Assembly: GCA_037131655.1 (NCBI GenBank)
Contig: JBAXQP010000001.1
Span: 1-34,584, forward strand
DNA: 34,584 nucleotides
Direction: 5' to 3'
Source: a bacterium
GTDB lineage: Bacteria; Armatimonadota; Fimbriimonadia; Fimbriimonadales; JBAXQP01
How positions within the stretch are numbered: the stretch's first letter is position 1; each line of letters opens with the position of its first letter. The position numbers and the translations under genes were made by a program. The notes under the pieces were generated by a model that saw nothing but the letters and a program-made list of their open reading frames with translations, ran no database searches and was not told the origin of the DNA. Below, piece after piece: positions 7,193 through 13,260 of the stretch.

Positions 7193-7738
7193 ATGGAAAA
7201 TACGCAAAAAACTATCTTCCTTGACCGAGACGGGGTCATTAATGAAGACCGCATCGAATATGTGACTAACCTAAGCGAACTAACGATTTTCCCCTTTGTC
7301 CCCGAAGCGATTGCTCGTCTCAATCGTGCCGGTTATCGAGTGATTGTCATTTCCAACCAGCAAGGCATCGCCAAAAAAGTTGTAACGGAAGATGATTTGA
7401 AAGCGATTTCCGAGAATATACAGAAGACAGTCCAAAAATCAGGCGGAGAAATTGCACATTTCTATTACTGCAAACACCTGAAAGAGGATATGTGCAACTG
7501 CCGGAAGCCAAAAGCTGGACTTATCCTTCAGGCTGCCCTTGATTTTGGGATAAAATTAGAGGGTTGCTACCTCATCGGCGATACCGAAAAAGACCTCATT
7601 GCCGCCCGATCTGCAGGCTGTACCCCCATTCTTGTACTCAGCGGGCACACTCAGCCCGATATGATCCCCAAGTTATCCACACAACCGGCCTATGTCGCTG
7701 CTAATTTGGCGGAAGCTGTTGATTGGGTTCTTCAATAA
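7193..7738 (+). CDS. gmhB: D,D-heptose 1,7-bisphosphate phosphatase (GmhB-type HAD phosphatase)
   Basis: GmhB removes the C7 phosphate of D-glycero-D-manno-heptose 1,7-bisphosphate on the way to ADP- or GDP-heptose for LPS core or S-layer glycans. The 181-aa protein has the HAD motif I FLDRDGVINED (nucleophile D11, acid D13), motif II VISNQQGIA (52-60), and the GmhB zinc site C93-x-H95 ... C101-x-C103 followed by RKPK. Motif III/IV is LIGDTEKDLIAARSAG (128-142). The length matches the family. The zinc-binding Cys/His set argues for GmhB rather than a generic HAD, though histidinol-phosphatase-type members share it. The ATG has an AAGGAG site 6 nt upstream. Substrate assignment is by family. 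Confidence 0.85.
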   Translation: MENTQKTIFLDRDGVINEDRIEYVTNLSELTIFPFVPEAIARLNRAGYRVIVISNQQGIAKKVVTEDDLKAISENIQKTVQKSGGEIAHFYYCKHLKEDMCNCRKPKAGLILQAALDFGIKLEGCYLIGDTEKDLIAARSAGCTPILVLSGHTQPDMIPKLSTQPAYVAANLAEAVDWVLQ

Positions 7739-7781
7739 AAGTAGATTTGTATATTTATTACTGCTTAAACTTCAATAAGAC

Positions 7782-7810
7782 TTGCGGCTAGTTATCTGGT
7801 ATGCTAAAAT
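7782..7810 (+). promoter_or_regulatory. Candidate sigma-70-type promoter for phoU-yggS
   Basis: TTGCGG (7782-7787), 17-nt spacer, TAAAAT (7805-7810), 33 nt before the phoU start. No 11-bp Pho-box repeat array like the one before the porin is visible here, so phoU may not share the phosphate-starvation control of the pst operon. Confidence 0.5.
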
Positions 7811-7843
7811 ATAAATGTTTTCATTTTAATTGGATGAAGTGAC

Positions 7844-8557
7844 ATGTTACATACTCGTCAAGCGTTTGATAACGAATTACAGGCTTTGCAACAAGAGCTT
7901 CTCGAAATGGCTAGCTTTGTTGAGCAGATGATCAATGATGCTGTCGAATCTCTTGCACGCCAAGATCCCGCTCTTGCGCTTCAAGTGATTATCCGAGATG
8001 ATATCGTTGACGAATTGGATATTGATATCGAGCAGCGATGTTTGCGTTTGCTTGCTCTTCAACAGCCCATGGCGATCGATTTGCGAATTATTGGAACCGC
8101 CATGAAGATGATTACGGATATTGAACGAGTGGGCGACCACTCAGTTGATATCGCAAAAGCTGCCCGAAAAATTATGAAAGAATCCCAACCTGAGATGTTG
8201 GTCGATATACCTCGCTTGAGTGTGATGGCTCGAGCAATGCTGCGTGAAAGTTTACAGTCTTTCGCCAAACGTGATTTAGACCTGGTTAAAAAGGTCTGTG
8301 ATGAGGATGACGATGTCGACCGCTTGTATCGCGAGCTTCGCGAGCAGTTGCATGATATTATGCGAAAAAATCCCGATTTAGTTGTTCAAGCATCTTGGCA
8401 GCTTATGATTGTTCATTATCTTGAGCGCGTAGCTGACCACGCAACCAATATCGCTGAACGGGTCGCATTTATGGAGACCGGCAGACTCGAACAATTAGCT
8501 CGTACCCATCGAACCGACCAATCAACTGGCTCTGCACTATCTGAATCTGATGAGTGA
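7844..8557 (+). CDS. phoU: PhoU-family phosphate uptake/signalling regulator
   Basis: PhoU links the Pst transporter to the PhoR sensor kinase and damps the phosphate-starvation response. The 237-residue, all-helical product has two PhoU repeats, each with the metal-binding E(R)VxDH motif. The first is DLRIIGTAMKMITDIERVGD with H99 (motif 94-99). The second is HYLERVADHATNIAERVAFM (194-199). The length is normal. The ATG at 7844 has only a weak GGA-type ribosome site. The 3' end overlaps yggS by 8 nt. It lies 2.2 kb upstream of the pst operon rather than at its end, the more common place, and is separated from it by a terminator. Confidence 0.93.
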   Translation: MLHTRQAFDNELQALQQELLEMASFVEQMINDAVESLARQDPALALQVIIRDDIVDELDIDIEQRCLRLLALQQPMAIDLRIIGTAMKMITDIERVGDHSVDIAKAARKIMKESQPEMLVDIPRLSVMARAMLRESLQSFAKRDLDLVKKVCDEDDDVDRLYRELREQLHDIMRKNPDLVVQASWQLMIVHYLERVADHATNIAERVAFMETGRLEQLARTHRTDQSTGSALSESDE

Positions 8558-9230
8558 TGTGGTTGCAAATCTGGAGAATGTGAAAGCTCAGATCGCACGC
8601 GTTTGCGATAAAGTCGGGCGTAATCCTGAGCATGTAACGCTTGTTGCGGTAACCAAGCAGATTGATAATGACCGGATAATGGAAGCATATAATGCTGGTC
8701 AACGGGATTTCGGGGAAAGTTATTGGCAAGAAGCCAGGCATAAGCTCGATGCTTTGCCAAAAGACATTAGGTGGCATTTTGTAGGGCACCTTCAAATGAA
8801 TAAAGCGCGCTATGTTGCGGGGCGGTTCGCGCTTATTCAAAGTGTTGACAAAGAGGATTTAGCAGCAGAGCTGTCGAAGAGGGCTATTGCACAGGGTATT
8901 AACCTGGCAATTCTGCTAGAAGTAAATATCAGCGATGAAGCAAGCAAGTCCGGCGTTAAGCCGGAAATTACGCTTGAAGTTGCAGGACGTATTGCTGAGA
9001 TGCCTGGGATTGAGCTGAAAGGGCTGATGGGGATTGCGCCTATCGGCACAACAGGAGATTTGGCGAGGCCTTGTTTTCGGAAGCTGCGTTCACTGTTTGA
9101 TCAGCTTCCTGTGGAGAACCGCCAGATTCTTTCCATGGGTATGTCGGATGATTTTGAAGTAGCAATCGAAGAAGGATCGACAATGGTCCGCATTGGGACG
9201 GCCATTTTTGGGTCACGGCAAACAGCTTAG
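8550..9230 (+). CDS. yggS: YggS/PROSC-family pyridoxal 5'-phosphate homeostasis protein
   Basis: A PLP-binding alanine-racemase-fold protein without known racemase activity that buffers free PLP. The 226-residue sequence has the Schiff-base lysine K36 in LVAVTK, the family stretch RWHFVGHLQMNKARYVAGRF (HF-x-GHLQ-x-NKA), and the phosphate-binding end SMGMSDDFEVAIEEGSTMVR with IGTAIFG. The ATG lies inside the last codons of phoU (8-nt overlap), implying coupled translation. The next gene is sepF; yggS-sepF adjacency is conserved in Firmicutes, Actinobacteria and related phyla and supports both calls. Confidence 0.94.
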   Translation: MSDVVANLENVKAQIARVCDKVGRNPEHVTLVAVTKQIDNDRIMEAYNAGQRDFGESYWQEARHKLDALPKDIRWHFVGHLQMNKARYVAGRFALIQSVDKEDLAAELSKRAIAQGINLAILLEVNISDEASKSGVKPEITLEVAGRIAEMPGIELKGLMGIAPIGTTGDLARPCFRKLRSLFDQLPVENRQILSMGMSDDFEVAIEEGSTMVRIGTAIFGSRQTA

Positions 9231-9290
9231 AAGGGATTCTGCCGCGCGGCCATCGAAATATTATAGATGAGTATATGGAGGTACTTGATC

Positions 9291-9704
9291 ATGGAAGAAC
9301 CAATCGAACGTAGTAGTATTATTGCCCGAATTAAGGGCTGGATTTCACCGGGTGCAGAGTATGAAGAGGAAGAACTTAGCGGATACGAAGCAAAGCCTCC
9401 GCGATCTTCACTTCGCTTACAGCAAAACCACCCCTATCATGTTGCTGTCCGAAAGGAACTCAACAGCATAGAAGACGCACGCATTGCTGGTGATGGGCTG
9501 AAGGAAGGTTCTCAGCAAATTATCAATCTGGTGAACACAGAACCAGCGTTACGCGAGCGCGTTATCGATTTCTTGACAGGTGTGGTCTATGCGCTTGAAG
9601 GCAGAGTAGAGAAGATTGGCGACAATATCTTCCTATTTGCTCCTCGACAAGCGATCGTCGATATGACCCCGGGGCAGCATCGTTATAGAACTGACCCGAA
9701 TTAG
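9291..9704 (+). CDS. sepF: Cell division protein SepF
   Basis: SepF tethers FtsZ filaments to the membrane and helps organise the division ring. I start it at the ATG at 9291 (137 aa), which has a GGAGG site 8 nt upstream; an in-frame ATG at 9267 would place that site inside the gene. The N-terminal stretch IIARIKGWI can form a short amphipathic membrane helix. A charged linker follows, then the SepF core: the EGSQQIINLV strand-helix and the IDFLTGVVYALEGRVEKIGD, NIFLFAP ending with the conserved glycines of the dimer interface. The length is typical. Its presence beside outer-membrane functions is informative about the lineage. Confidence 0.92.
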   Translation: MEEPIERSSIIARIKGWISPGAEYEEEELSGYEAKPPRSSLRLQQNHPYHVAVRKELNSIEDARIAGDGLKEGSQQIINLVNTEPALRERVIDFLTGVVYALEGRVEKIGDNIFLFAPRQAIVDMTPGQHRYRTDPN

Positions 9705-9715
9705 AATATAGGAAA

Positions 9716-9787
9716 GATCAAAACGCAAATACCGCGCCCTGCAGGCAAGTTGCCTGCTGTGGTGTGGTTTTGCGCGTAATCTTGATC
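9716..9787. repeat. Long imperfect intergenic inverted repeat (hairpin)
   Basis: The centre is a perfect 7-bp stem GCAGGCA (9741-9747), loop AGT, TGCCTGC (9751-9757). Outer arms GATCAAAACGCA (9716-9727) and its near-complement ending at 9787 (TGCGCGTAATCTTGATC) extend the fold. No T tract follows on either strand, so it is not a canonical terminator; it may be a repeat element or an mRNA structure between sepF and the epimerase gene. Confidence 0.55.
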
Positions 9788-9812
9788 ATATCTGTCGCAG
9801 GAGGCTTCTTAG

Positions 9813-10574
9813 GTGCATATTAAGAAGGTTTTAATTACTGGATCATCTGGATATTTGGGCGGGTTTGTCGTGGACCGCTTAGCCGAACAATACGAACTTA
9901 CCCTCTTCGATAAAGTCCCACCAAGAGAACAGCATCAGAAATTCCGCCATATCATTGGCGATATCGCTTCCTTTGAAGATGTGTGGTCTGCTTGTGAAGG
10001 GCAAGATGCGGTTGTCCACCTTGTAGCTTTAGTTCGAGGTCGCGAGCATGATCCCCTCAATAAGTTCGTTGATGTAATGATCAAGGGAACCTGGTTCATC
10101 GCGGAAGCTTGTGCTAAGCTTGGGGTCAAGCGACTTATCAACATTTCCAGCATCTGCGCTTCAGGCGTTATCCCTAAGAGTGAAGATAAACCGTATCGTG
10201 TCGGCGAGCCTTGCATCGTAGGCGGGGCTGATTACTACTCCCTCGCTAAATATCTTGCCGAAGAAGCCGCATCGGCTTATGCCAAGGACCACGATCTCAG
10301 CGTTATCCACCTTCGTCCAGGTGTAATTGATGGGGATGGCGCAAATCATTCTGTTACCGAACCCAATAACGATTGCAAACTCTGGTTTCAGTACGTTGAC
10401 CCGCGTGATATTGCCCAGGCAATCGAAGCGGTTCTCGAAACGAACCTGAAAATGGGAACCTATAATATCGTCGCCGGACGAGAGGACTCACTTTACGATT
10501 GGAAATCCGGTGCGGCTGATTTTGGTTATAATCCAACCCACAACTGGCCGCAAATCCCCGACAGAGGCAAATAG
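9813..10574 (+). CDS. NAD(P)-dependent epimerase/dehydratase (extended SDR)
   Basis: A 253-aa member of the extended short-chain dehydrogenase family, acting on a nucleotide sugar or a similar substrate. The N-terminal Rossmann motif is LITGSSGYLGGF (G10-x-x-G13-x-x-G16). The active-site set is the ISS serines at 112-113 and Y142-x-x-x-K146 in YYSLAKYLAEEAAS. IHLRPGVIDGDG is the usual post-catalytic stretch. At 253 residues it is shorter than most UDP-sugar epimerases (about 310-330), so the substrate domain is reduced. The start is GTG, chosen because GCAGGAGG lies 8 nt upstream and the Rossmann strand begins at once. The substrate cannot be told from sequence. A strong terminator follows. 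Confidence 0.82.
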   Translation: MHIKKVLITGSSGYLGGFVVDRLAEQYELTLFDKVPPREQHQKFRHIIGDIASFEDVWSACEGQDAVVHLVALVRGREHDPLNKFVDVMIKGTWFIAEACAKLGVKRLINISSICASGVIPKSEDKPYRVGEPCIVGGADYYSLAKYLAEEAASAYAKDHDLSVIHLRPGVIDGDGANHSVTEPNNDCKLWFQYVDPRDIAQAIEAVLETNLKMGTYNIVAGREDSLYDWKSGAADFGYNPTHNWPQIPDRGK

Positions 10575-10585
10575 TTCTAATTCTG

Positions 10586-10619
10586 AAAAGCCCCCTTTGA
10601 CCACCACAGGGGGCTTTTT
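10586..10619 (+). terminator. Intrinsic terminator after the epimerase gene
   Basis: AAAAGCCCCCT (10586-10596), 11-nt loop, AGGGGGCTTTT plus one more T to 10619: an 11-bp perfect stem with a T run, 12 nt after the stop codon. The A tract on the other arm could make it bidirectional, but no minus-strand gene needs it. Confidence 0.93.
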
Positions 10620-10714
10620 GCTATCAGTTTTATAGTAACCCAAATTCAACTTGTTCTTGGCAGGATATGAGATTTTGTTGCACTCGAATAGGCTTACTTC
10701 TGCTTGAGCAATTT

Positions 10715-10758
10715 CTTAACATTCCCTTAACATTCCCTTAACATTCCCTTAACATTTC
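10715..10758 (+). promoter_or_regulatory. Pho box: four tandem 11-bp repeats (CTTAACATTCC)
   Basis: Three perfect and one near-perfect copy (last one CTTAACATTTC) in exact 11-bp register, about one helical turn. The core TTAACA with 5-nt spacers matches the PhoP box of Bacillus (TT-A/T/C-ACA repeats), and the CTTAA core resembles cyanobacterial PHO boxes. Weaker half-sites may flank it on both sides (about 10703 and 10767). It ends 16 nt before the extended -10 element, so bound regulator would overlap the -35 region, the layout of an activated promoter. It stands directly before the porin-pst operon. Confidence 0.85.
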
Positions 10759-10774
10759 CCCTGTAATCTAAACA

Positions 10775-10783
10775 TGATACGAT
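10775..10783 (+). promoter_or_regulatory. Extended -10 element of the porin-pst operon
   Basis: TGATACGAT fits TGnTANNAT with no -35 consensus upstream; the position of the -35 is occupied by the last Pho-box repeats. Transcription would start near 10790, leaving a leader of under 20 nt that holds the GGAGG ribosome site for the porin ATG at 10807. Confidence 0.6.
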
Positions 10784-10806
10784 AGATTAGATTTAGGAGG
10801 AAAAGT

Positions 10807-12282
10807 ATGCAAAAGAAAGTATGGTTACTGTTATGCGCTTTATTAGTTACCACAGTAGCTTTCGCTGAGGGGCAGGCAACAACGGATAATGCCCAGGCAA
10901 AGCAAGATGCGGTAAAGCGTTTAAGCCAGTCAGTTAAGCGTTTGAGAGCAGTTCGCGAGCGCTTAGCAAGTGTTAAAGATGCTGTTGTTGTTACGAACTT
11001 AAATGGGACAGTAGACGAAAGCGCTGCCGAGGGTAGCGAAGTGAATTCCTCAGATGAAACGACTACAACCCCATCAACCACCGGTTCCAACGATGACCTG
11101 AAAGCTCAGGTCCGTTCTTTGAGCGAAGAAGTTACAAAGTTAAAAGATGACATTGAAACTATCATGGGAACGCTCGAAGGTATCAACGAAGGAAATACGT
11201 TGACGACAGCAAATGTAGCCGCGCTTCAGAAGACGAAGATTACAGGCTATATTCAAGCGCAGTGGATGGATACGGAAGAGTTCCCTGGAAAGACCACAAA
11301 CGACGGTTTTATGATCCGACGTTCTCGGCTTAAATTTGCTCACACCTTCAATGACTATTTCATGGGCGTTGTACAGGCTGATTTTGGTAGTGGCACTGAT
11401 AAAACGAGTTCTTTCTTAAAGGATGCTTACATTGTTTACAGCCCCACGCCAGCAGTTGAAACAGCCGGTTTAGCATTTACTGTTGGTCAATTTGACGTTC
11501 CTTTCAGCTACGAGAAAATTCGGTCATCAAGTGAAAGAGAAATGCCCGAACGTTCACTAATGTATGACACACTCTTGGCCGGTCAAAGAGACCGCGGTGG
11601 GATGGTCACATGGGGACCCAAGCCGAATTTGACAATCGACGCCGGGTTTTTTAACGGCCTAACAGTCGAAGACCCTCAGATCAAAGGCTCAACCTATCGC
11701 CTCTTGAACAGCCAGCTGGCCTTTATCGGCCGTGCCGTCTGGTCGCCGATTCCTACCATGGACATTGGTGTTTCCGCCCTGCTTGGCGATCGTGCAGGGA
11801 TAGCAGTGGTAAAAGGCACGACCACCTGGTATGACACTAACGGAGACAAAATCGTCCAAACGGGCGAAGTAAAAACCAGCGCTGATACACCTGCAAGACC
11901 TTCCGCGACCCGCGCGCTCTATAACATTGAATTCCGAAAAACCAGCTTATTCGGAAAGCCTGGCGATACGATTAGAGCCGAATACCTGTGGGGTAAAGAC
12001 CGCGTTCCCAGTGGTCCAACGATTGCCTACCAGAGCGATGTTCAAGGCTGGTATGTTCAGTACCTGCATGACTTTGGCACGCGCAATACTCTCGCCGTGC
12101 GATATGACGCATGGGACCCGGATATTCACAAATCCAACAACGAAACCAAAACCTTCGGCATTGCCTGGCTCCATTACCTAAGCGAAGCCGTAAGAATAAC
12201 CTTTGCCTGGGAACATCCTGATGAGCCCGGCGCACAAGTTGATAACGACCGATTTACCGCTCGCGGTCAGTACAAGTTCTAG
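10807..12282 (+). CDS. Phosphate-selective porin OprO/OprP-like outer-membrane protein
   Basis: A 491-aa outer-membrane channel, probably for phosphate or polyphosphate. Residues 1-20 are a signal peptide (MQKKVWLLLCALLVTTVAFA). Residues about 30-60 and 97-125 are heptad-rich coiled coils (LKAQVRSLSEEVTKLKDDIE) separated by a Ser/Thr/Asp linker, a periplasmic region longer than in pseudomonad OprP. The barrel begins near 145 with KITGYIQAQW, then FMIRRSRLKFAHTFNDYFMG and VGQFDVPFSYEKIRSSSERE, which fit the porin_O_P family. The chain ends in aromatic QYKF, the outer-membrane insertion signal. A TAGGAGG site precedes the ATG. The Pho box upstream and pstSCAB downstream strongly support a phosphate role. 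Confidence 0.87.
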   Translation: MQKKVWLLLCALLVTTVAFAEGQATTDNAQAKQDAVKRLSQSVKRLRAVRERLASVKDAVVVTNLNGTVDESAAEGSEVNSSDETTTTPSTTGSNDDLKAQVRSLSEEVTKLKDDIETIMGTLEGINEGNTLTTANVAALQKTKITGYIQAQWMDTEEFPGKTTNDGFMIRRSRLKFAHTFNDYFMGVVQADFGSGTDKTSSFLKDAYIVYSPTPAVETAGLAFTVGQFDVPFSYEKIRSSSEREMPERSLMYDTLLAGQRDRGGMVTWGPKPNLTIDAGFFNGLTVEDPQIKGSTYRLLNSQLAFIGRAVWSPIPTMDIGVSALLGDRAGIAVVKGTTTWYDTNGDKIVQTGEVKTSADTPARPSATRALYNIEFRKTSLFGKPGDTIRAEYLWGKDRVPSGPTIAYQSDVQGWYVQYLHDFGTRNTLAVRYDAWDPDIHKSNNETKTFGIAWLHYLSEAVRITFAWEHPDEPGAQVDNDRFTARGQYKF

Positions 12283-12290
12283 TTTCGACA

Positions 12291-12316
12291 GGCTAAGGGG
12301 CAACAACCCCTTAGCC
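12291..12316 (+). promoter_or_regulatory. Intercistronic hairpin between porin and pstS
   Basis: Perfect 10-bp stem GGCTAAGGGG / CCCCTTAGCC with loop CAACAA, starting 9 nt after the porin stop and ending before the pstS ribosome site. No T run follows, so it is more likely to protect the 3' end of the porin mRNA or mark a processing site than to terminate. Confidence 0.75.
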
Positions 12317-12337
12317 AATTCAAAAAGGATTAAACAA

Positions 12338-13186
12338 ATGAAAACACTTTTCGGATTAACCGTGATCGCAGCTTTGGCTGTAGCATTATTCGCCGGCCAG
12401 CCGGCATTTGCCCAAAAGGGCAGCCTCGTTATTAAAGGCTCAGACACCATGGTACTGCTAGGGCAGGCATGGGCTGAAGAATACATGAAGTCCCACCCTG
12501 GCGTAAATATTTCAGTTACAGGTGGCGGCTCCGGTGTTGGCATCGCAGCGTTTATTAACGGAACCTGTGACATCTGCCAATCATCCCGAACGATGAAGAA
12601 GAAGGAAATCGATTCGAGCAAATCACGAAACCGTGAGCCTTATCGAACGATCGTTGCCTTAGACGGTCTTTCTTTCGCAGTCAATTCCAATAGCCCTGTA
12701 AAGACATTAACGGTTGACCAGATCAAAGGCATCTACTCCGGCGCAATTAGCGATTGGAGCCAAGTCGGTGGTAAAGCCGGTCGTATCGTTGTGCTTTCTC
12801 GTGATAACAATTCAGGGACCTACAGCTATGTAAAGGAAGTTGTTCTTAAAGGACTTTCTTACCGTTCTGATGCCCTATTCATGCCCTCGACTAAAGCTAT
12901 ACAACAGGAAATCACCAATAATCCGAATGCGATCGGTTATGGTGGCGAGGCATATTTCCGTGGTAAGCGAAACGTTCAAGTTCTATCAGTTTCACCCGGA
13001 CCCGGCAAGGCGGCAGTTCTGCCTTCAGATAAAACCGTTCAATCCGGCAAGTACCCAGTCTCCCGTCCGCTTCAGTTCTACACCAACGGTAAACCCAGTG
13101 GTGTGACTGCGGACTTCGTCAAGTTCTGCCTGAGCCCAAAGGGACAGGCCCTCGTGACCAAGGTTGGGTACGTACCACTTCCTTGA
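12338..13186 (+). CDS. pstS: Phosphate ABC transporter substrate-binding protein PstS
   Basis: PstS binds inorganic phosphate in the periplasm and delivers it to PstCA. I start it at the ATG at 12338 (282 aa), with AAAGGA 8 nt upstream; an in-frame ATG at 12203 lies inside the porin gene. Residues 1-24 are a signal peptide ending AFA; there is no lipobox cysteine, so the protein is soluble and periplasmic, as fits a diderm. Binding-site motifs are IKGSDTMVLLGQAWAEEY, VTGGGSGVGIAAFINGTCDI and LSRDNNSGTYSYVKEVVL, the Ser/Thr-Gly loops that hold phosphate in the family. IGYGGEAYF is another family stretch. Confidence 0.95.
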   Translation: MKTLFGLTVIAALAVALFAGQPAFAQKGSLVIKGSDTMVLLGQAWAEEYMKSHPGVNISVTGGGSGVGIAAFINGTCDICQSSRTMKKKEIDSSKSRNREPYRTIVALDGLSFAVNSNSPVKTLTVDQIKGIYSGAISDWSQVGGKAGRIVVLSRDNNSGTYSYVKEVVLKGLSYRSDALFMPSTKAIQQEITNNPNAIGYGGEAYFRGKRNVQVLSVSPGPGKAAVLPSDKTVQSGKYPVSRPLQFYTNGKPSGVTADFVKFCLSPKGQALVTKVGYVPLP

Positions 13187-13203
13187 GTAAATGCTAGTTA
13201 TTG

Positions 13204-13239
13204 CGGCGGCGATCGCACGGCTGACGCCGCCGACTTTTT
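13204..13239 (+). terminator. Attenuator-type terminator between pstS and pstC
   Basis: CGGCGGCG (13204-13211) pairs perfectly with CGCCGCCG (13225-13232) around a 13-nt loop, and TTTTT follows after two bases. The stop of pstS is 17 nt upstream and the pstC start 21 nt downstream, so partial termination here would lower permease expression relative to PstS. Confidence 0.75.
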
Positions 13240-13260
13240 AAGCCGGCCAAGGAATAAGCG

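Noticed and set aside
10715..10758. Tandem repeats as a CRISPR array or microsatellite
   Set aside because: The unit is 11 bp with no spacers, in helical register, and directly precedes a phosphate promoter; a Pho box explains it.
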